NCBI GenBank assembly: GCA_963974345.1
Contig: CAXBBW010000008.1
Span: 1 to 64,000, forward strand
DNA from: RHLJ01 sp963974345
GTDB taxonomy: Bacteria; Bacteroidota; Rhodothermia; Balneolales; Balneolaceae
Direction of reading: 5' to 3'
Length of the DNA stretch: 64,000 nucleotides
The position numbers were made by a program, and so were the translations under genes. Below, piece after piece: positions 26,982 through 36,762 of the stretch. Positions within the stretch are counted from its first letter, which is position 1; each line of letters opens with the position of its first letter. Under the pieces are notes generated by a model, which did not search any database, was not told where the DNA came from, and was given only the letters and a program-made list of their open reading frames with translations.

Positions 26982-28868
26982 CTATTTCTGTAGCCAGTAC
27001 TTGCGAAGTGTAATTTGTTCTTCCGTTGCATCTTCTACTTCACCAAGACTTTGTGTAGTAAGAGTAGGAGTTCCTACCATTCCAGAAATCTCGATTTCTT
27101 CTCCATCTCGTATTAATATCATTGATATCTCTGAATCAGGTGTCCAACTAAAAGAACTCATAATTAATGGTTGTGCACTTTCTAAGTTGTACTCTGTCCC
27201 GTTCACAGACTTTATAACATCACCCGGTTGAATTCCAAGTGCAATATGAGAAGAGTTAAGTTCAATGTTTCTAAAGAATAACTCTCCTCCTGGTTTTCCA
27301 TCGATAAATGGAGTTTCCTGATCTTTAAAAAAGAACCCTACTTCAGAAACTTCTTCCATGATTTCAAGTCCCACTTTATCGAAAAATTCGGAATAATTAA
27401 TAGGGGTTTCTCCCACTACATGAGTCATTAAAAATTCACCCACAGATGGATACGTCATTTCCGTTATTTCATCGATAAGTTTATCATCTTCGAAAGCTTT
27501 TTCTGTTCCATATTTCTCAGAAAGTTGTTTCATTAATGAAAGCATACTTCTCTCTCCATCACTTTCTTCTCGCATCAAAATATCGATACACATTCCAATT
27601 AATGCGCCTTCCATATATACATTGATATATTCTGTATCTGAATATTCGAGTACGTTTTCGCTCATATAGGTAAAACTTAAACTATCGTCTAAACCCTTTG
27701 CATAATCAATTTTACCAATCATTTTATCATAAAAAGCCTGCTTGTATTGTAGACCTTCATATACCTGAAAATGGCTCGCAAAATATTCCGTCACCCCTTC
27801 GTACATCCATAAATGTTTAGAAAAAGTAGGATCGTTATAATCGAAATTCTGTACGTCTTCTGAATGAACAGATAAAGGAGTTACGATATGAAAGAATTCG
27901 TGAGAAACTACATCAATCATTGACTCATCGAGTGCTTCTTTCTGAATCCATTCAGGAAGCACCACCACTGTTGATGTATGATGTTCCAAAGCTCCAAATC
28001 CTGTTGCTTCACCGTCTCCAAAAGTTGGGAGATACAAGAAAATATCATACCGCTCGGTTGAATTCATATCACCTAAATAGGCTTTTTGAGCTTTCATCAT
28101 TTCGAATACAGTTTCTTTAATAACTGCTGCAGAATGTGCCAATGTTGGTGAATACACACTCAAAACTATTTTAATGTCTCCTACTTCAAATTCTTCGATA
28201 TCAAGCTCGCCATACATCATTGGGTTGTCGGTAACTTCAAAATAGCGTGATGCGAAATAGGTATCGGTTACTGTAGTACCATCTTTTGAAGTAACTGAAC
28301 TGGTAATGGGCAAAGCCGAAGATTTCTCAAATGAGGCTGGCGCTTTAACCTGAATACTATACTCACTATCATCTAATTCATCGAAATAACCAATAAATCC
28401 ATGAAGATTCAGAACAAAATTTTCAGCTTCAATATTGGTGCCTGATGGAGAGAATGGAGTGGGAGTTTCCGTATTTTCAATATCGAAAGTATCGTTCACA
28501 TAATATCCAACCTTATCGAGTGTTTGTGCCTTGGGAATAACCCATGAATTCTGATCTATTCTTTCGACATCAAGAGTGTCACCCTGATAATTATAGGCAA
28601 CAAAGCCGTCTGTAAAACTCCCAAAGTTACTGACATCATACGTTCCTTGTACTACTCTCGGTAGCCGATAGGTAATTGTGTCATCAGTAAACATTCCGGG
28701 ATTTATTTCAACCCAAACCTGATCATTGGTAACATCTGCAATATTTAAACTTGAAATAATAGGAGTAAGATGGGCTGGTTTTTCTGAATCTGTTAGGAGA
28801 TTACCAGATTTTGGAGAACAAGCATAAAAGAAGCTCAATATTAGAACTCCGGATAATATTTTTTTCAT
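26982..28868 (-). CDS. M61 family metallopeptidase lipoprotein with PDZ domain
   Basis: This 628-residue lipoprotein has the lipobox FFYAC (Cys17). The N-terminal beta-rich domain (about 35-230) is followed by a thermolysin-like catalytic domain with His323-Glu324-x-x-His327 (HEFFH) and the downstream MYEGVTEYFA carrying the third ligand Glu. A PDZ domain near the C-terminus (about 520-610) includes ALGIQPGDVIKSVNG. This order matches M61 glycyl aminopeptidases. A role in peptide turnover at the envelope is likely. It appears monocistronic with its own terminator. Confidence 0.85.
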   Translation of the reverse strand: MKKILSGVLILSFFYACSPKSGNLLTDSEKPAHLTPIISSLNIADVTNDQVWVEINPGMFTDDTITYRLPRVVQGTYDVSNFGSFTDGFVAYNYQGDTLDVERIDQNSWVIPKAQTLDKVGYYVNDTFDIENTETPTPFSPSGTNIEAENFVLNLHGFIGYFDELDDSEYSIQVKAPASFEKSSALPITSSVTSKDGTTVTDTYFASRYFEVTDNPMMYGELDIEEFEVGDIKIVLSVYSPTLAHSAAVIKETVFEMMKAQKAYLGDMNSTERYDIFLYLPTFGDGEATGFGALEHHTSTVVVLPEWIQKEALDESMIDVVSHEFFHIVTPLSVHSEDVQNFDYNDPTFSKHLWMYEGVTEYFASHFQVYEGLQYKQAFYDKMIGKIDYAKGLDDSLSFTYMSENVLEYSDTEYINVYMEGALIGMCIDILMREESDGERSMLSLMKQLSEKYGTEKAFEDDKLIDEITEMTYPSVGEFLMTHVVGETPINYSEFFDKVGLEIMEEVSEVGFFFKDQETPFIDGKPGGELFFRNIELNSSHIALGIQPGDVIKSVNGTEYNLESAQPLIMSSFSWTPDSEISMILIRDGEEIEISGMVGTPTLTTQSLGEVEDATEEQITLRKYWLQK

Positions 28869-28970
28869 TATAAAGGCTGTTTAAGTTAGTTCTAATGTCG
28901 ACAATTTATAAACGTATTCTTGACCAAAAAATAGCTCAATCGACTGTTTTATCTACCCGAATAAAAATAC

Positions 28971-29036
28971 AGAGGTTAATCCTTTAAATCTCAGATAAAG
29001 ATGTATTATTACATCTTTTTGAAAACTTAACCTCTT
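28971..29036. terminator. Nested hairpin after galT
   Basis: AGAGGTTAA (28971-28979) pairs with TTAACCTCT (29027-29035), which overlaps the galT stop codon. Inside is a perfect hairpin AAAGATGTA-TTAT-TACATCTTT (28997-29018). The T-run favours the plus strand, so its role for galT is uncertain. Confidence 0.4.
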
Positions 29037-30073
29037 AAACTATAATGTACTTCAGGGGAGTCTCTCAAGACCTTGGCACTGTATTCTGCAGTGATGTCCC
29101 GTTGAGGGTTTGCTAGCATTTCATATCCCACCATAAACTTTTTTATGGTTGCTGACCTGAGCAAAGGCGGATAAAAGTGCATATGAAAATGCCATTCGGG
29201 ATGATCTTTTCCATCAGTTGGTGCTGGATGAAATCCCGAGGAATAAGGAAAAGAAACATTAAATACATTATCATATTTTATTGTGATCTTCTTTATGATA
29301 TCTGCAAGAGCGTCTTTCTCTTTTTTTGTCATATCTGTAAAACTACTAAACGCCCTTTTACTTACCAATAATGTTTCGAAAGGCCAAAATGCCCAAAAAG
29401 GAACTAGAACGACGAAGTCATCATTTTCTACAATAATTCGTTCTTTTAGTTCAAGCTCGAGCTTTAAATATTGACTTAAAAGCGTCTTTCCCTTTTCCAC
29501 ATAAAACTTCTTGAATTGTATCAGCTCTTTTGCTGGTTCATCAGGAATGGTTTCTTGTGCCCAAATCTGTCCATGTGGATGGGGATTACTACAGCCCATC
29601 ACTTCCCCTTTGTTTTCAAAAATCTGAACATAATTTATAAACTCTAGTTTACCTAACTCCTCATATTCATTTACCCAAACATCTATTACTTTCCGAATTT
29701 GAGAAAGCTCCATAATAGGTAAGGTTTGATTATGCTTAGGTGAAAAACAGATTACTTTACAAACTCCACGCTCCCCTTTAGCAACTAATAGATTCCCTTT
29801 ATCAAAAGAAGAGTTTGATGAATCTGGCATTAATGCACTAAAGTCATTGATAAATGAAAATGTAGAATCATATTCAGGGTTTCGTATTCCTCCAGACCTA
29901 GTATTTCCTGGGCATAGATAACAGTTTTCATCGAATTCTAGCTTTTTATCGCTAACAAGTTCTTCCTCTTGACCTTGCCAAGGGCGTTGGCTTCGATGTG
30001 GCGAAACCTGTACCCATTCTCCAGTTAACAGATTCAATCTTCTATGCGGGTGTTTTGACAAATCAAGATTCAT
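29027..30073 (-). CDS. galT: Galactose-1-phosphate uridylyltransferase
   Basis: This 348-residue Leloir-pathway enzyme exchanges UMP between UDP-glucose and galactose-1-phosphate. The active-site motif CSNPHPHGQIW, with the nucleophile His in HPH, is present, as are the zinc-type Cys pair YLCPGN and FHMHFYPPLLRS near the C-terminus. The length is typical. The gene starts two bases after the galK stop, so both are in one operon. The epimerase galE is not in this window. Confidence 0.95.
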   Translation of the reverse strand: MNLDLSKHPHRRLNLLTGEWVQVSPHRSQRPWQGQEEELVSDKKLEFDENCYLCPGNTRSGGIRNPEYDSTFSFINDFSALMPDSSNSSFDKGNLLVAKGERGVCKVICFSPKHNQTLPIMELSQIRKVIDVWVNEYEELGKLEFINYVQIFENKGEVMGCSNPHPHGQIWAQETIPDEPAKELIQFKKFYVEKGKTLLSQYLKLELELKERIIVENDDFVVLVPFWAFWPFETLLVSKRAFSSFTDMTKKEKDALADIIKKITIKYDNVFNVSFPYSSGFHPAPTDGKDHPEWHFHMHFYPPLLRSATIKKFMVGYEMLANPQRDITAEYSAKVLRDSPEVHYSLRG

Positions 30074-30075
30074 AA

Positions 30076-31254
30076 CTAGTATTCATCCCCCAAATGTACT
30101 CCCTCTCCGACTTTTGTAATATAGATTTCGGTATCAATTCCCGTTCGTTCTTTATACTGTTCTGAAATAGAATTCGAAAAATCATTTACTAGATTTTTGT
30201 TCACTAAATTTATCGTACATCCACCAAATCCACCTCCCATCATTCTAGCGCCAACTAATCCTGGTAATTCTTTAGCAATTTCAATCAGTATATCTAATTC
30301 TTCACAACTTACTTTATAGTCTTTACTTAAACCTTCGTGAGAGGCAAACATTAGTTTACCAAATGATGCGATATCTCCTACTTCCAAAGCTTTACATCCG
30401 TCTATTACTCGTTGATTTTCTTCTAATACAAATTTACACCTTTGATAACTAATCGCAGAAAGTTCATCTTTAAATTCTTCAAGTAACTCTAAAGAAACAT
30501 CTCTAAGACTTTGAATTGATGGAATATATTTACGTAAAACCTTGATACCCTCTTCACATTGGTTTCTTCGGATATTATACTCTGATGAAGCCAAATTATG
30601 TGTAACCAACGAATTACATAGTACAATTCTAAGGTCTTCCAAATCGAATGGTACCAATTCGTAGTCCAAAGACTTACAATCTAGTTTTAGTGCGCTTCCC
30701 TTTTCACCATGAATATTGATGAATTGATCCATAATTCCACATCGCACACCTACATGGTTATGCTCCGTTAACTGACCTATTTTAGCCATCTCAATTTTAG
30801 ATAATTCAAATCCAAAGAGCTTTTTAATACCCAAAAGAATTCCACCTTCTAAAGCTGCTGAAGAGGATAGCCCTGCTCCGATTGGAATATTTCCTCCAAA
30901 AACTAAATCAAATCCTTCAATTTTGATTCCTTTCTTTTTGAGCTCGAAAATTACTCCACTTAGATATTTTGCCCAATGATACTCTTGCTCTACTGTTTCT
31001 TGATTTAAATCAATCTCAACATATTCATTCATATCAATTGAAAAAGCTCTAACTATTCGAGTGTTGTTATGTCCTACAGCTAATGAGATCACTTTATCGA
31101 TTGCAGCTGGCAAAACAAACCCCTCATTATAATCAGTGTGATCTCCCATCAAGTTTACTCTTCCTGGTGAGACTACCATTATCGGATTTGATAAAAACTT
31201 TGATAGAAATGCCTCTCTCGTTTTCTTAATAAGGATACCATTAGATAAATCCAT
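30076..31254 (-). CDS. galK: Galactokinase
   Basis: This 392-residue GHMP-family kinase phosphorylates galactose to galactose-1-phosphate. The galactokinase signature GRVNLMGDHTDYNEGFVLP lies near the N-terminus, the ATP-binding loop is PIGAGLSSSAALEGG, and motif 3 is MMGGGFGGCTINLV. It is the first gene of a galK-galT operon. The 169-base gap to the divergent esterase gene is AT-rich, and I see no clear operator in it. Confidence 0.95.
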   Translation of the reverse strand: MDLSNGILIKKTREAFLSKFLSNPIMVVSPGRVNLMGDHTDYNEGFVLPAAIDKVISLAVGHNNTRIVRAFSIDMNEYVEIDLNQETVEQEYHWAKYLSGVIFELKKKGIKIEGFDLVFGGNIPIGAGLSSSAALEGGILLGIKKLFGFELSKIEMAKIGQLTEHNHVGVRCGIMDQFINIHGEKGSALKLDCKSLDYELVPFDLEDLRIVLCNSLVTHNLASSEYNIRRNQCEEGIKVLRKYIPSIQSLRDVSLELLEEFKDELSAISYQRCKFVLEENQRVIDGCKALEVGDIASFGKLMFASHEGLSKDYKVSCEELDILIEIAKELPGLVGARMMGGGFGGCTINLVNKNLVNDFSNSISEQYKERTGIDTEIYITKVGEGVHLGDEY

Positions 31255-31423
31255 TACTTAAAAACTTGAGATGTAAATTCTAATTCCACTCTTATTTCCT
31301 TTTTTGAGTTGCTTAAAATACATTTTTAGAACGTAATAAATAGTTGAAAATATTTCTTCCAAATGGAATTCTATATTAAGCATTCATCGTTCTTTGGGTA
31401 AAGAATCAATCAGGTAGCAATTA

Positions 31424-32350
31424 ATGAACAATCCAAGTGTATTAAGTAAAATGCTTCTTTTATATCTAAAAATAACTGGATATAAATCGAAGCTAAATCT
31501 AAACTGGTGGACTAAACCCTCTAAAGCGAATGTGCCTCCCAAAAAGGTTTTTCAAACACATTCTGTAGAGCAAAATCAAAAACTAGGTCGAACCGTTTGG
31601 ACAATACAACCTAAGTCTGAATTAACTCAAAAGCATATTCTTTATCTACATGGCGGAGGATACTCGAAAGGATTTATAAACTATCATTGGCAATTCATTT
31701 CAAAACTTGCAACTACACTGGGTTGTACAATAACCGCTCCAGACTATCCACTTTCCACAAGTGCTTCTGCTACCGATGTCTTTGATTTTCTACTTCCGCT
31801 ATATCAATTATTAATCGAAAAGCATGGATCTTCAAATCTAATCATTATGGGTGATTCAGCAGGAGGTGGAATGGCTTTAGCCTTAGCCGAATTACTAGTT
31901 AATAAACATATCGAACAACCCGCTCAGTTAATCCTTCTCTCCCCTTGGTTAGATGCTACTTTATCGAATCCTCAAATTGATGCTTTTGAAGAGATTGATT
32001 TGATTCTTGATCGAAGTGTGATGCAAAAACTAGGAGAAAATTATGCTGGTGATCTTGAACTGAACCACTATTTAGTAAGTCCTATTTATGGAGCGATTAA
32101 AAGAATAGCTCCCACTACCATATTTATAGGTTCTGAAGAAATTTTATTACCTGATTGCAGGAAACTTAAAGTTAGAGCAGAATCAGAACCTATGGTATTC
32201 AACTATCGAGAGTTTAAAGGAATGGTACATAATTGGATGTTTTTGCCAATCTCTGATGCACAACAAACCTTCGAAATGATTGTCGATCAAATCAATTTAA
32301 AACCATCTGAACTTGAAGATTTAGTAAACGCAAATGGTAATTTTTGGTGA
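31424..32350 (+). CDS. Alpha/beta hydrolase, HSL-type esterase
   Basis: This 308-residue cytoplasmic esterase has the oxyanion motif YLHGGGYSKG and nucleophile elbow GDSAGGGMA typical of the hormone-sensitive-lipase group. A late His in KGMVHNWMF and an Asp near SEEILLPDC are consistent with a full catalytic triad. It has no signal peptide. The substrate is probably a short-chain ester, unassigned. It is divergent from galK and convergent with the large oxidoreductase, so it is transcribed alone. Confidence 0.8.
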   Translation: MNNPSVLSKMLLLYLKITGYKSKLNLNWWTKPSKANVPPKKVFQTHSVEQNQKLGRTVWTIQPKSELTQKHILYLHGGGYSKGFINYHWQFISKLATTLGCTITAPDYPLSTSASATDVFDFLLPLYQLLIEKHGSSNLIIMGDSAGGGMALALAELLVNKHIEQPAQLILLSPWLDATLSNPQIDAFEEIDLILDRSVMQKLGENYAGDLELNHYLVSPIYGAIKRIAPTTIFIGSEEILLPDCRKLKVRAESEPMVFNYREFKGMVHNWMFLPISDAQQTFEMIVDQINLKPSELEDLVNANGNFW

Positions 32351-32377
32351 GATTCTATTCTTGATTCCTAGTTAATC

Positions 32378-35224
32378 TCAATCAAGGATCGCTTTTGCAA
32401 TTAGCTCTGCTGGATGCCAAGAATTTTGATCTACACCATCTTTAATTTGGTGTCGACACGAAAAACCGGGGGCGCAAACTAAGTCGCTTTCTTTCTTTTT
32501 TCTAAGTGAAGGGAAAAGTACTAATTCACCAATATCCATCGAAACTTCGAAGTGCCCTTTTTCATATCCAAAACTCCCCGCCATCCCGCAACATCCAGTT
32601 TCCAGTACTTCAACTTGATAGCCTACACTTTCTAACGCTGATATTGTTGCACTATTTCCGGTCAATGCTTTGGAATGACAATGACCATGAAGAACAACGT
32701 GTTGATTATTTGAAGTTGCAGGTGCAAGAACATCTGTATGGCTTGAGATAAATTCTTCGAAAGTAAATGAATTTGAAGCAAGTACTTTTGCTTGGCTCAG
32801 TAATTCTTCGTCGCATAAATCAACGAATTCATCCCGAAGCGTTAATATCTCGGAAGGTTCTAATCCAATAATCGGGATATCCTGTTCAGCAAAATGACTG
32901 AGTTCTTTTATTACTTTTTCGGCTATTTTTTTCGCATCCTTTAAAAAACCTTTTGACAGTTGAGGACGTCCCGATTCCATATTTTTAGCTAACTCAACCT
33001 TAAACCCCATTTTTTCTAACACCAGAACAGCTGCTTTCCCGATTTCAGGCTGGTGATAGTTTGTAAATACATCCACAAAAAGAACTACTAGATTTCCTTG
33101 TTCCTTTGCTTTTCTAGTAAAAAACCAATCTCTAAACGTCTGTTTTGCAAATGTTGGCAAATCTCTACGAGCATCTATACCAACTACTTTTTCAAGAATT
33201 TTTTTAATAGGATTTAATCCAAGAACTGCATTTGAAATTGAAGGAAATAATGAGGCTATTTTATATCCAGAAGCGGCATTAGAAAAGAACTTATCACCAA
33301 GTTTAGCTCCTTTTTTCTCATGCCAACCATTCAGAAATTCAGTTTTCATTTTAGCCATATCCACATTTGCAGGACATTCACTCTTACAGGCTTTACAACT
33401 CAGACATAAATCGAGAGCTTCTTTTAGCTCATTAGATTCAAACGCGTTGGGATTTTCACCTGCAAAAACCTGCCGAAATACATTTGAACGACCCCGAGTT
33501 GAATCTTTCTCATCTTTAGTTGCCATATAAGAAGGACACATGGTTCCTCCACTTTCTGCGAGTTTTCTACAAACCCCTGCTCCATTACACAATTCTGTAA
33601 CATCTCCAAAACTCCCCTCTTTCCTATACTTAAATACGGTATCAACCTTAGGTTTTTTATATGAAGGAGAAAACCGTAAATCGAGTTCAATTTGTTTAGG
33701 TTGAACAATTTTACCTGGATTAAAAATATAATTTGGATCCCAAATTTCTTTTACTTGCCTAAGAATTGGAATCATCTCCTTACCAAGAACATATTCTATA
33801 TAGGGAGCCCGAGCTCTACCATCTCCATGTTCACCAGAAAGCGATCCTTTGTACTTTCGAACTAATAAAGCAATTTCATGTGCCATGCTCTTCATTGTTT
33901 CAATACCCTTTTTTGTAGTGGTATCAATAATTGGTCGGAGATGTAATTCCCCAACCGAAGCATGTGCATAGAACACACATTCCGTATTGTACTTCTTTAA
34001 AATGAGTTGAAAGTCCTCAATATATTCTGGTAAATCTTCCACTCTTACCGCCGTATCTTCGCAAAATGCTGGTGTTCTGGAATCTGTTCCTAAACCCATC
34101 AACAAACCAAGTCCAGCTTTTCGAAGCTCCCAAACTCGGTTCATCTCTATTTTTTTAGAGACAATTGGATAAGAATATCCTAGATTTTTTCCTTTTAGGA
34201 CTGATAGAAGTTCTTTGGCTCTTTCTTCCAATTCCTGTAAATCATTCCCTTCGAACTGAATAATGAGAATATATTTTGGGTCTCCATCAAGAAAAAAACG
34301 ATTCTTACTTTGCTCTAAATTTCCCTTAGTAGCATTTAAAATTATGAAATCGACCAGCTCAACGGCTGAAGGGTTTAACTTAACCGCCTCTTTCGTTGCC
34401 AGCATTGCATCCTTCAACGAATTAAATTGAGGTATTATCAGTAATTGATGCTCTGATAAAGGTGCCAGATTTAACTTAGCTGATGACGTTATGGCTAATG
34501 TTCCTTCGCTTCCGCAAAGTAATTCACACAAATTGAAATTTCGCCCATTTTTGGTAACGGGCTCCATTTCCAACAACTTGTCTAAGGCATATCCCGTATT
34601 TCGGCGAATAATCTCAGGATGCGGATAATTATCGGAAATAGTTTTTTGTTGTGATTCCAACAAATTTAACATCGACCGATAAATATGTCCTTCTAAGTTC
34701 TGTAGTTTTTTCTTTTGCTCAAGTTCATCCAAACTTAGAGGTTTTAAATAAGCTACAGATCCATCACTAAGCACAACCTCCATTTCTAACACATGTTCTC
34801 TCGTTGTCTTGTGTTTAATGGAAAACGAACCCGCAGAATTATTCCCAATCATTCCTCCGATCATGCAACGATTGGTCGTAGAAGTATCAGGACCAAAAAG
34901 TAATCCAGATTCCAACGCCTTTCTATTTAAAGAATCTCTGATTACACCAGGTTGTACTTTCGCAAAATGTTCTTGACGATTCACTTCCTCAATTTCAGTC
35001 ATAAACCGAGAGACGTCCATTATGATGCCATTTCCTGTGGCCTGCCCTGCTAAGCTTGTACCCGCACTTCTAGGAGTAATTGCAAACCCATCTCTATTAG
35101 CTTTTTGAATCAATTCTTGAATATCTCGTACAGATTTCGGAAAAGCTACACCATTAGGTAGCTCCTCATACATAGATGCATCAGAAGCATATAATTGGCG
35201 CGTAAGTAGGTCGTTTTTAATCAC
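32378..35224 (-). CDS. FAD-binding and Fe-S oxidoreductase (YdiJ-like)
   Basis: This 948-residue protein has an N-terminal PCMH-type FAD domain (about 20-200, with TPRSAGTSLAGQATGNG and GNNSAGSFSIKH) and an FAD-oxidase C domain (about 230-500, ending LSGEHGDGRARAPYIEYVLG). A 4Fe-4S segment with CLSCKACKSECP follows. The C-terminal CCG domain has ETGCCGMAGSFGYEKG. This order matches D-2-hydroxyglutarate/D-lactate dehydrogenases of the YdiJ/Dld3 kind, passing electrons toward the quinone pool. The exact 2-hydroxyacid is unassigned. The start codon is GTG. The nearest later ATG would remove part of the N-terminus. Confidence 0.85.
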   Translation of the reverse strand: MIKNDLLTRQLYASDASMYEELPNGVAFPKSVRDIQELIQKANRDGFAITPRSAGTSLAGQATGNGIIMDVSRFMTEIEEVNRQEHFAKVQPGVIRDSLNRKALESGLLFGPDTSTTNRCMIGGMIGNNSAGSFSIKHKTTREHVLEMEVVLSDGSVAYLKPLSLDELEQKKKLQNLEGHIYRSMLNLLESQQKTISDNYPHPEIIRRNTGYALDKLLEMEPVTKNGRNFNLCELLCGSEGTLAITSSAKLNLAPLSEHQLLIIPQFNSLKDAMLATKEAVKLNPSAVELVDFIILNATKGNLEQSKNRFFLDGDPKYILIIQFEGNDLQELEERAKELLSVLKGKNLGYSYPIVSKKIEMNRVWELRKAGLGLLMGLGTDSRTPAFCEDTAVRVEDLPEYIEDFQLILKKYNTECVFYAHASVGELHLRPIIDTTTKKGIETMKSMAHEIALLVRKYKGSLSGEHGDGRARAPYIEYVLGKEMIPILRQVKEIWDPNYIFNPGKIVQPKQIELDLRFSPSYKKPKVDTVFKYRKEGSFGDVTELCNGAGVCRKLAESGGTMCPSYMATKDEKDSTRGRSNVFRQVFAGENPNAFESNELKEALDLCLSCKACKSECPANVDMAKMKTEFLNGWHEKKGAKLGDKFFSNAASGYKIASLFPSISNAVLGLNPIKKILEKVVGIDARRDLPTFAKQTFRDWFFTRKAKEQGNLVVLFVDVFTNYHQPEIGKAAVLVLEKMGFKVELAKNMESGRPQLSKGFLKDAKKIAEKVIKELSHFAEQDIPIIGLEPSEILTLRDEFVDLCDEELLSQAKVLASNSFTFEEFISSHTDVLAPATSNNQHVVLHGHCHSKALTGNSATISALESVGYQVEVLETGCCGMAGSFGYEKGHFEVSMDIGELVLFPSLRKKKESDLVCAPGFSCRHQIKDGVDQNSWHPAELIAKAILD

Positions 35225-35428
35225 TTTTTTTTGGCTTTATTTATCATGACAAAGTAAGAAAGAAATATTATTTAGAATAATAAAAAACGTACGGAATTGA
35301 ACACTATATGTATCAAAATGGACATTTTTATATTCAAAAAAAGTCTATTGCTACCATCTTCATAGAAACTAAAAAAATGGTATGGTTATTGAACAAGTGT
35401 TTTCGAAACAGCAAAAACTTTATTAATT

Positions 35429-36253
35429 ATGAAAACTATTTTTCTAACAATACTCTTCTCCTTTTGTGTGAATACCACTAATGCACAAACTTTGCTACAT
35501 GTTATAAATACGGATGCCAATGAATATGGAATCGCATTTATCAGTGAGAATCTTGTTTGTTTTACAAGATCGTCAAATGGTGCAAAAAAATTAATGCTCA
35601 CCTCCAAAGTAAACGGTTCTTGGTCTATTCCCAAAGAAGCTCCCTTTTCTGTAGGGTGGGATAATGAATATCCTACTTTTGATAGAACTACTTCTAGACT
35701 TTATTTTGCTTCAACAAGACCTATTAAAGAGGGTGGAGAAATTTTAGCTAATAATGATATTTGGTTTGTTGAATATCAAAATGGCAATTGGAGTACGCCT
35801 AGCCATCTAGGTGGTGTTTTTAGTGAGAAAGGAATCGATAGTGGAGCTTTTGGTTTTGGTGAAGAGATTTTCTTTCATTCAGATCGATCTGGCTCAGGTT
35901 TGAATTCGGTAGACATATATAAAGCATCTATTGATTCACAGAATCTAATTAAACTTTCCATAAGTACAGATGTTCTAGATGGAGAGGTTCATCTTTTCAA
36001 TAATGGGAAATCGATGCTTTTTATGAGTTCAGGTCATAATGCTATTGGACGATCCGATATTTTTTTAAGTCACCTATTAGATGACTCATGGACATCTCCA
36101 ATTTCTGTTGATACTACAGGGTTAGTAAATACCACTGCTTGGGAATATTCTCCAAGTCTTTCGCTGGATGAGCAAACTCTATACTTCACAAGAATTGCTA
36201 ACGGACAAGCTGATATTCTTGAAGCTCAGATAGATTCTTTATCTGGTTTTTAA
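35429..36253 (+). CDS. Secreted PD40/TolB-like beta-propeller protein
   Basis: This 274-residue protein has a signal peptide (about 1-17, TNAQ) and repeats of the form YPTFDRTTSRLYFAS, WEYSPSLSLDEQTLYFTR. These match WD40-like PD40 blades of TolB-type propellers. No catalytic residues are apparent. It is related in architecture to the three tandem propeller proteins at 54.5-57.4 kb but stands alone here. A role in binding at the envelope is only a guess. Confidence 0.7.
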   Translation: MKTIFLTILFSFCVNTTNAQTLLHVINTDANEYGIAFISENLVCFTRSSNGAKKLMLTSKVNGSWSIPKEAPFSVGWDNEYPTFDRTTSRLYFASTRPIKEGGEILANNDIWFVEYQNGNWSTPSHLGGVFSEKGIDSGAFGFGEEIFFHSDRSGSGLNSVDIYKASIDSQNLIKLSISTDVLDGEVHLFNNGKSMLFMSSGHNAIGRSDIFLSHLLDDSWTSPISVDTTGLVNTTAWEYSPSLSLDEQTLYFTRIANGQADILEAQIDSLSGF

Positions 36254-36400
36254 GACCAACTATTTCTTTCTGTACTCAGGGGGGAGTATAATTTTGATGT
36301 CTATCTAGTAATTCAATTTGTTGCTACTAAAAACACATTCAAATCTAGACCATTAATCAAAAAATTACTTTGCTTCTAGGTTTTAAAACTCATACTATTA

Positions 36401-36416
36401 ATCGTAATATTACGAT
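36401..36416. promoter_or_regulatory. ArsR operator, perfect palindrome
   Basis: ATCGTAATATTACGAT is a perfect 16-base palindrome that ends nine bases before the arsR ATG. ArsR/SmtB repressors bind such AT-rich palindromes over their own promoters. A half site (ATACGAT) follows directly at 36417-36423. Confidence 0.75.
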
Positions 36417-36425
36417 ATACGATAA

Positions 36426-36761
36426 ATGGCACTTACTAAAAGCGAATTATTTACTGAAGCCCAACAACAAACTGCTGAACTTTTTAAAGCAATGGGGCAT
36501 CCTGCTCGTCTTGCAATTTTGGAATTATTAAGTAAAAAGCAATCCTGCATTTGTGGAGATATCACTAACGAACTTCCTCTCGCTCAATCCACCGTATCCC
36601 AACATCTTAAAGCCTTAAAAAGCGCCGGTATAATACAAGGTGACATTGATGGTGTGCGCACTTGTTACTGTCTTAGTGAAAAAGGGGTTCGAATGATGCA
36701 CCAAATGGTAACGCCAATTATTGAAAAACTACATTCATCCGTCAATCAAAAATGCTGCTAA
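36426..36761 (+). CDS. arsR: ArsR-family transcriptional repressor
   Basis: This 111-residue winged-helix repressor has KAMGHPARLAILELL (helices 1-2), the metal-loop-like QSCICGDI (Cys41, Cys43, comparable to the ELCVCDL site of arsenite-sensing ArsR) and the recognition helix LAQSTVSQHLKALKSAG. The Cys pair and the arsM gene that follows at one base's distance support arsenite sensing. It should release the palindromic operator when As(III) binds. The C-terminal end, KCC, adds two further Cys. Confidence 0.88.
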   Translation: MALTKSELFTEAQQQTAELFKAMGHPARLAILELLSKKQSCICGDITNELPLAQSTVSQHLKALKSAGIIQGDIDGVRTCYCLSEKGVRMMHQMVTPIIEKLHSSVNQKCC

Positions 36762-36762
36762 T

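Noticed and set aside
36721..36762. Longer arsM start (TTG) overlapping arsR
   Set aside because: The ATG one base after arsR matches normal ArsM N-termini and avoids a 41-base overlap.
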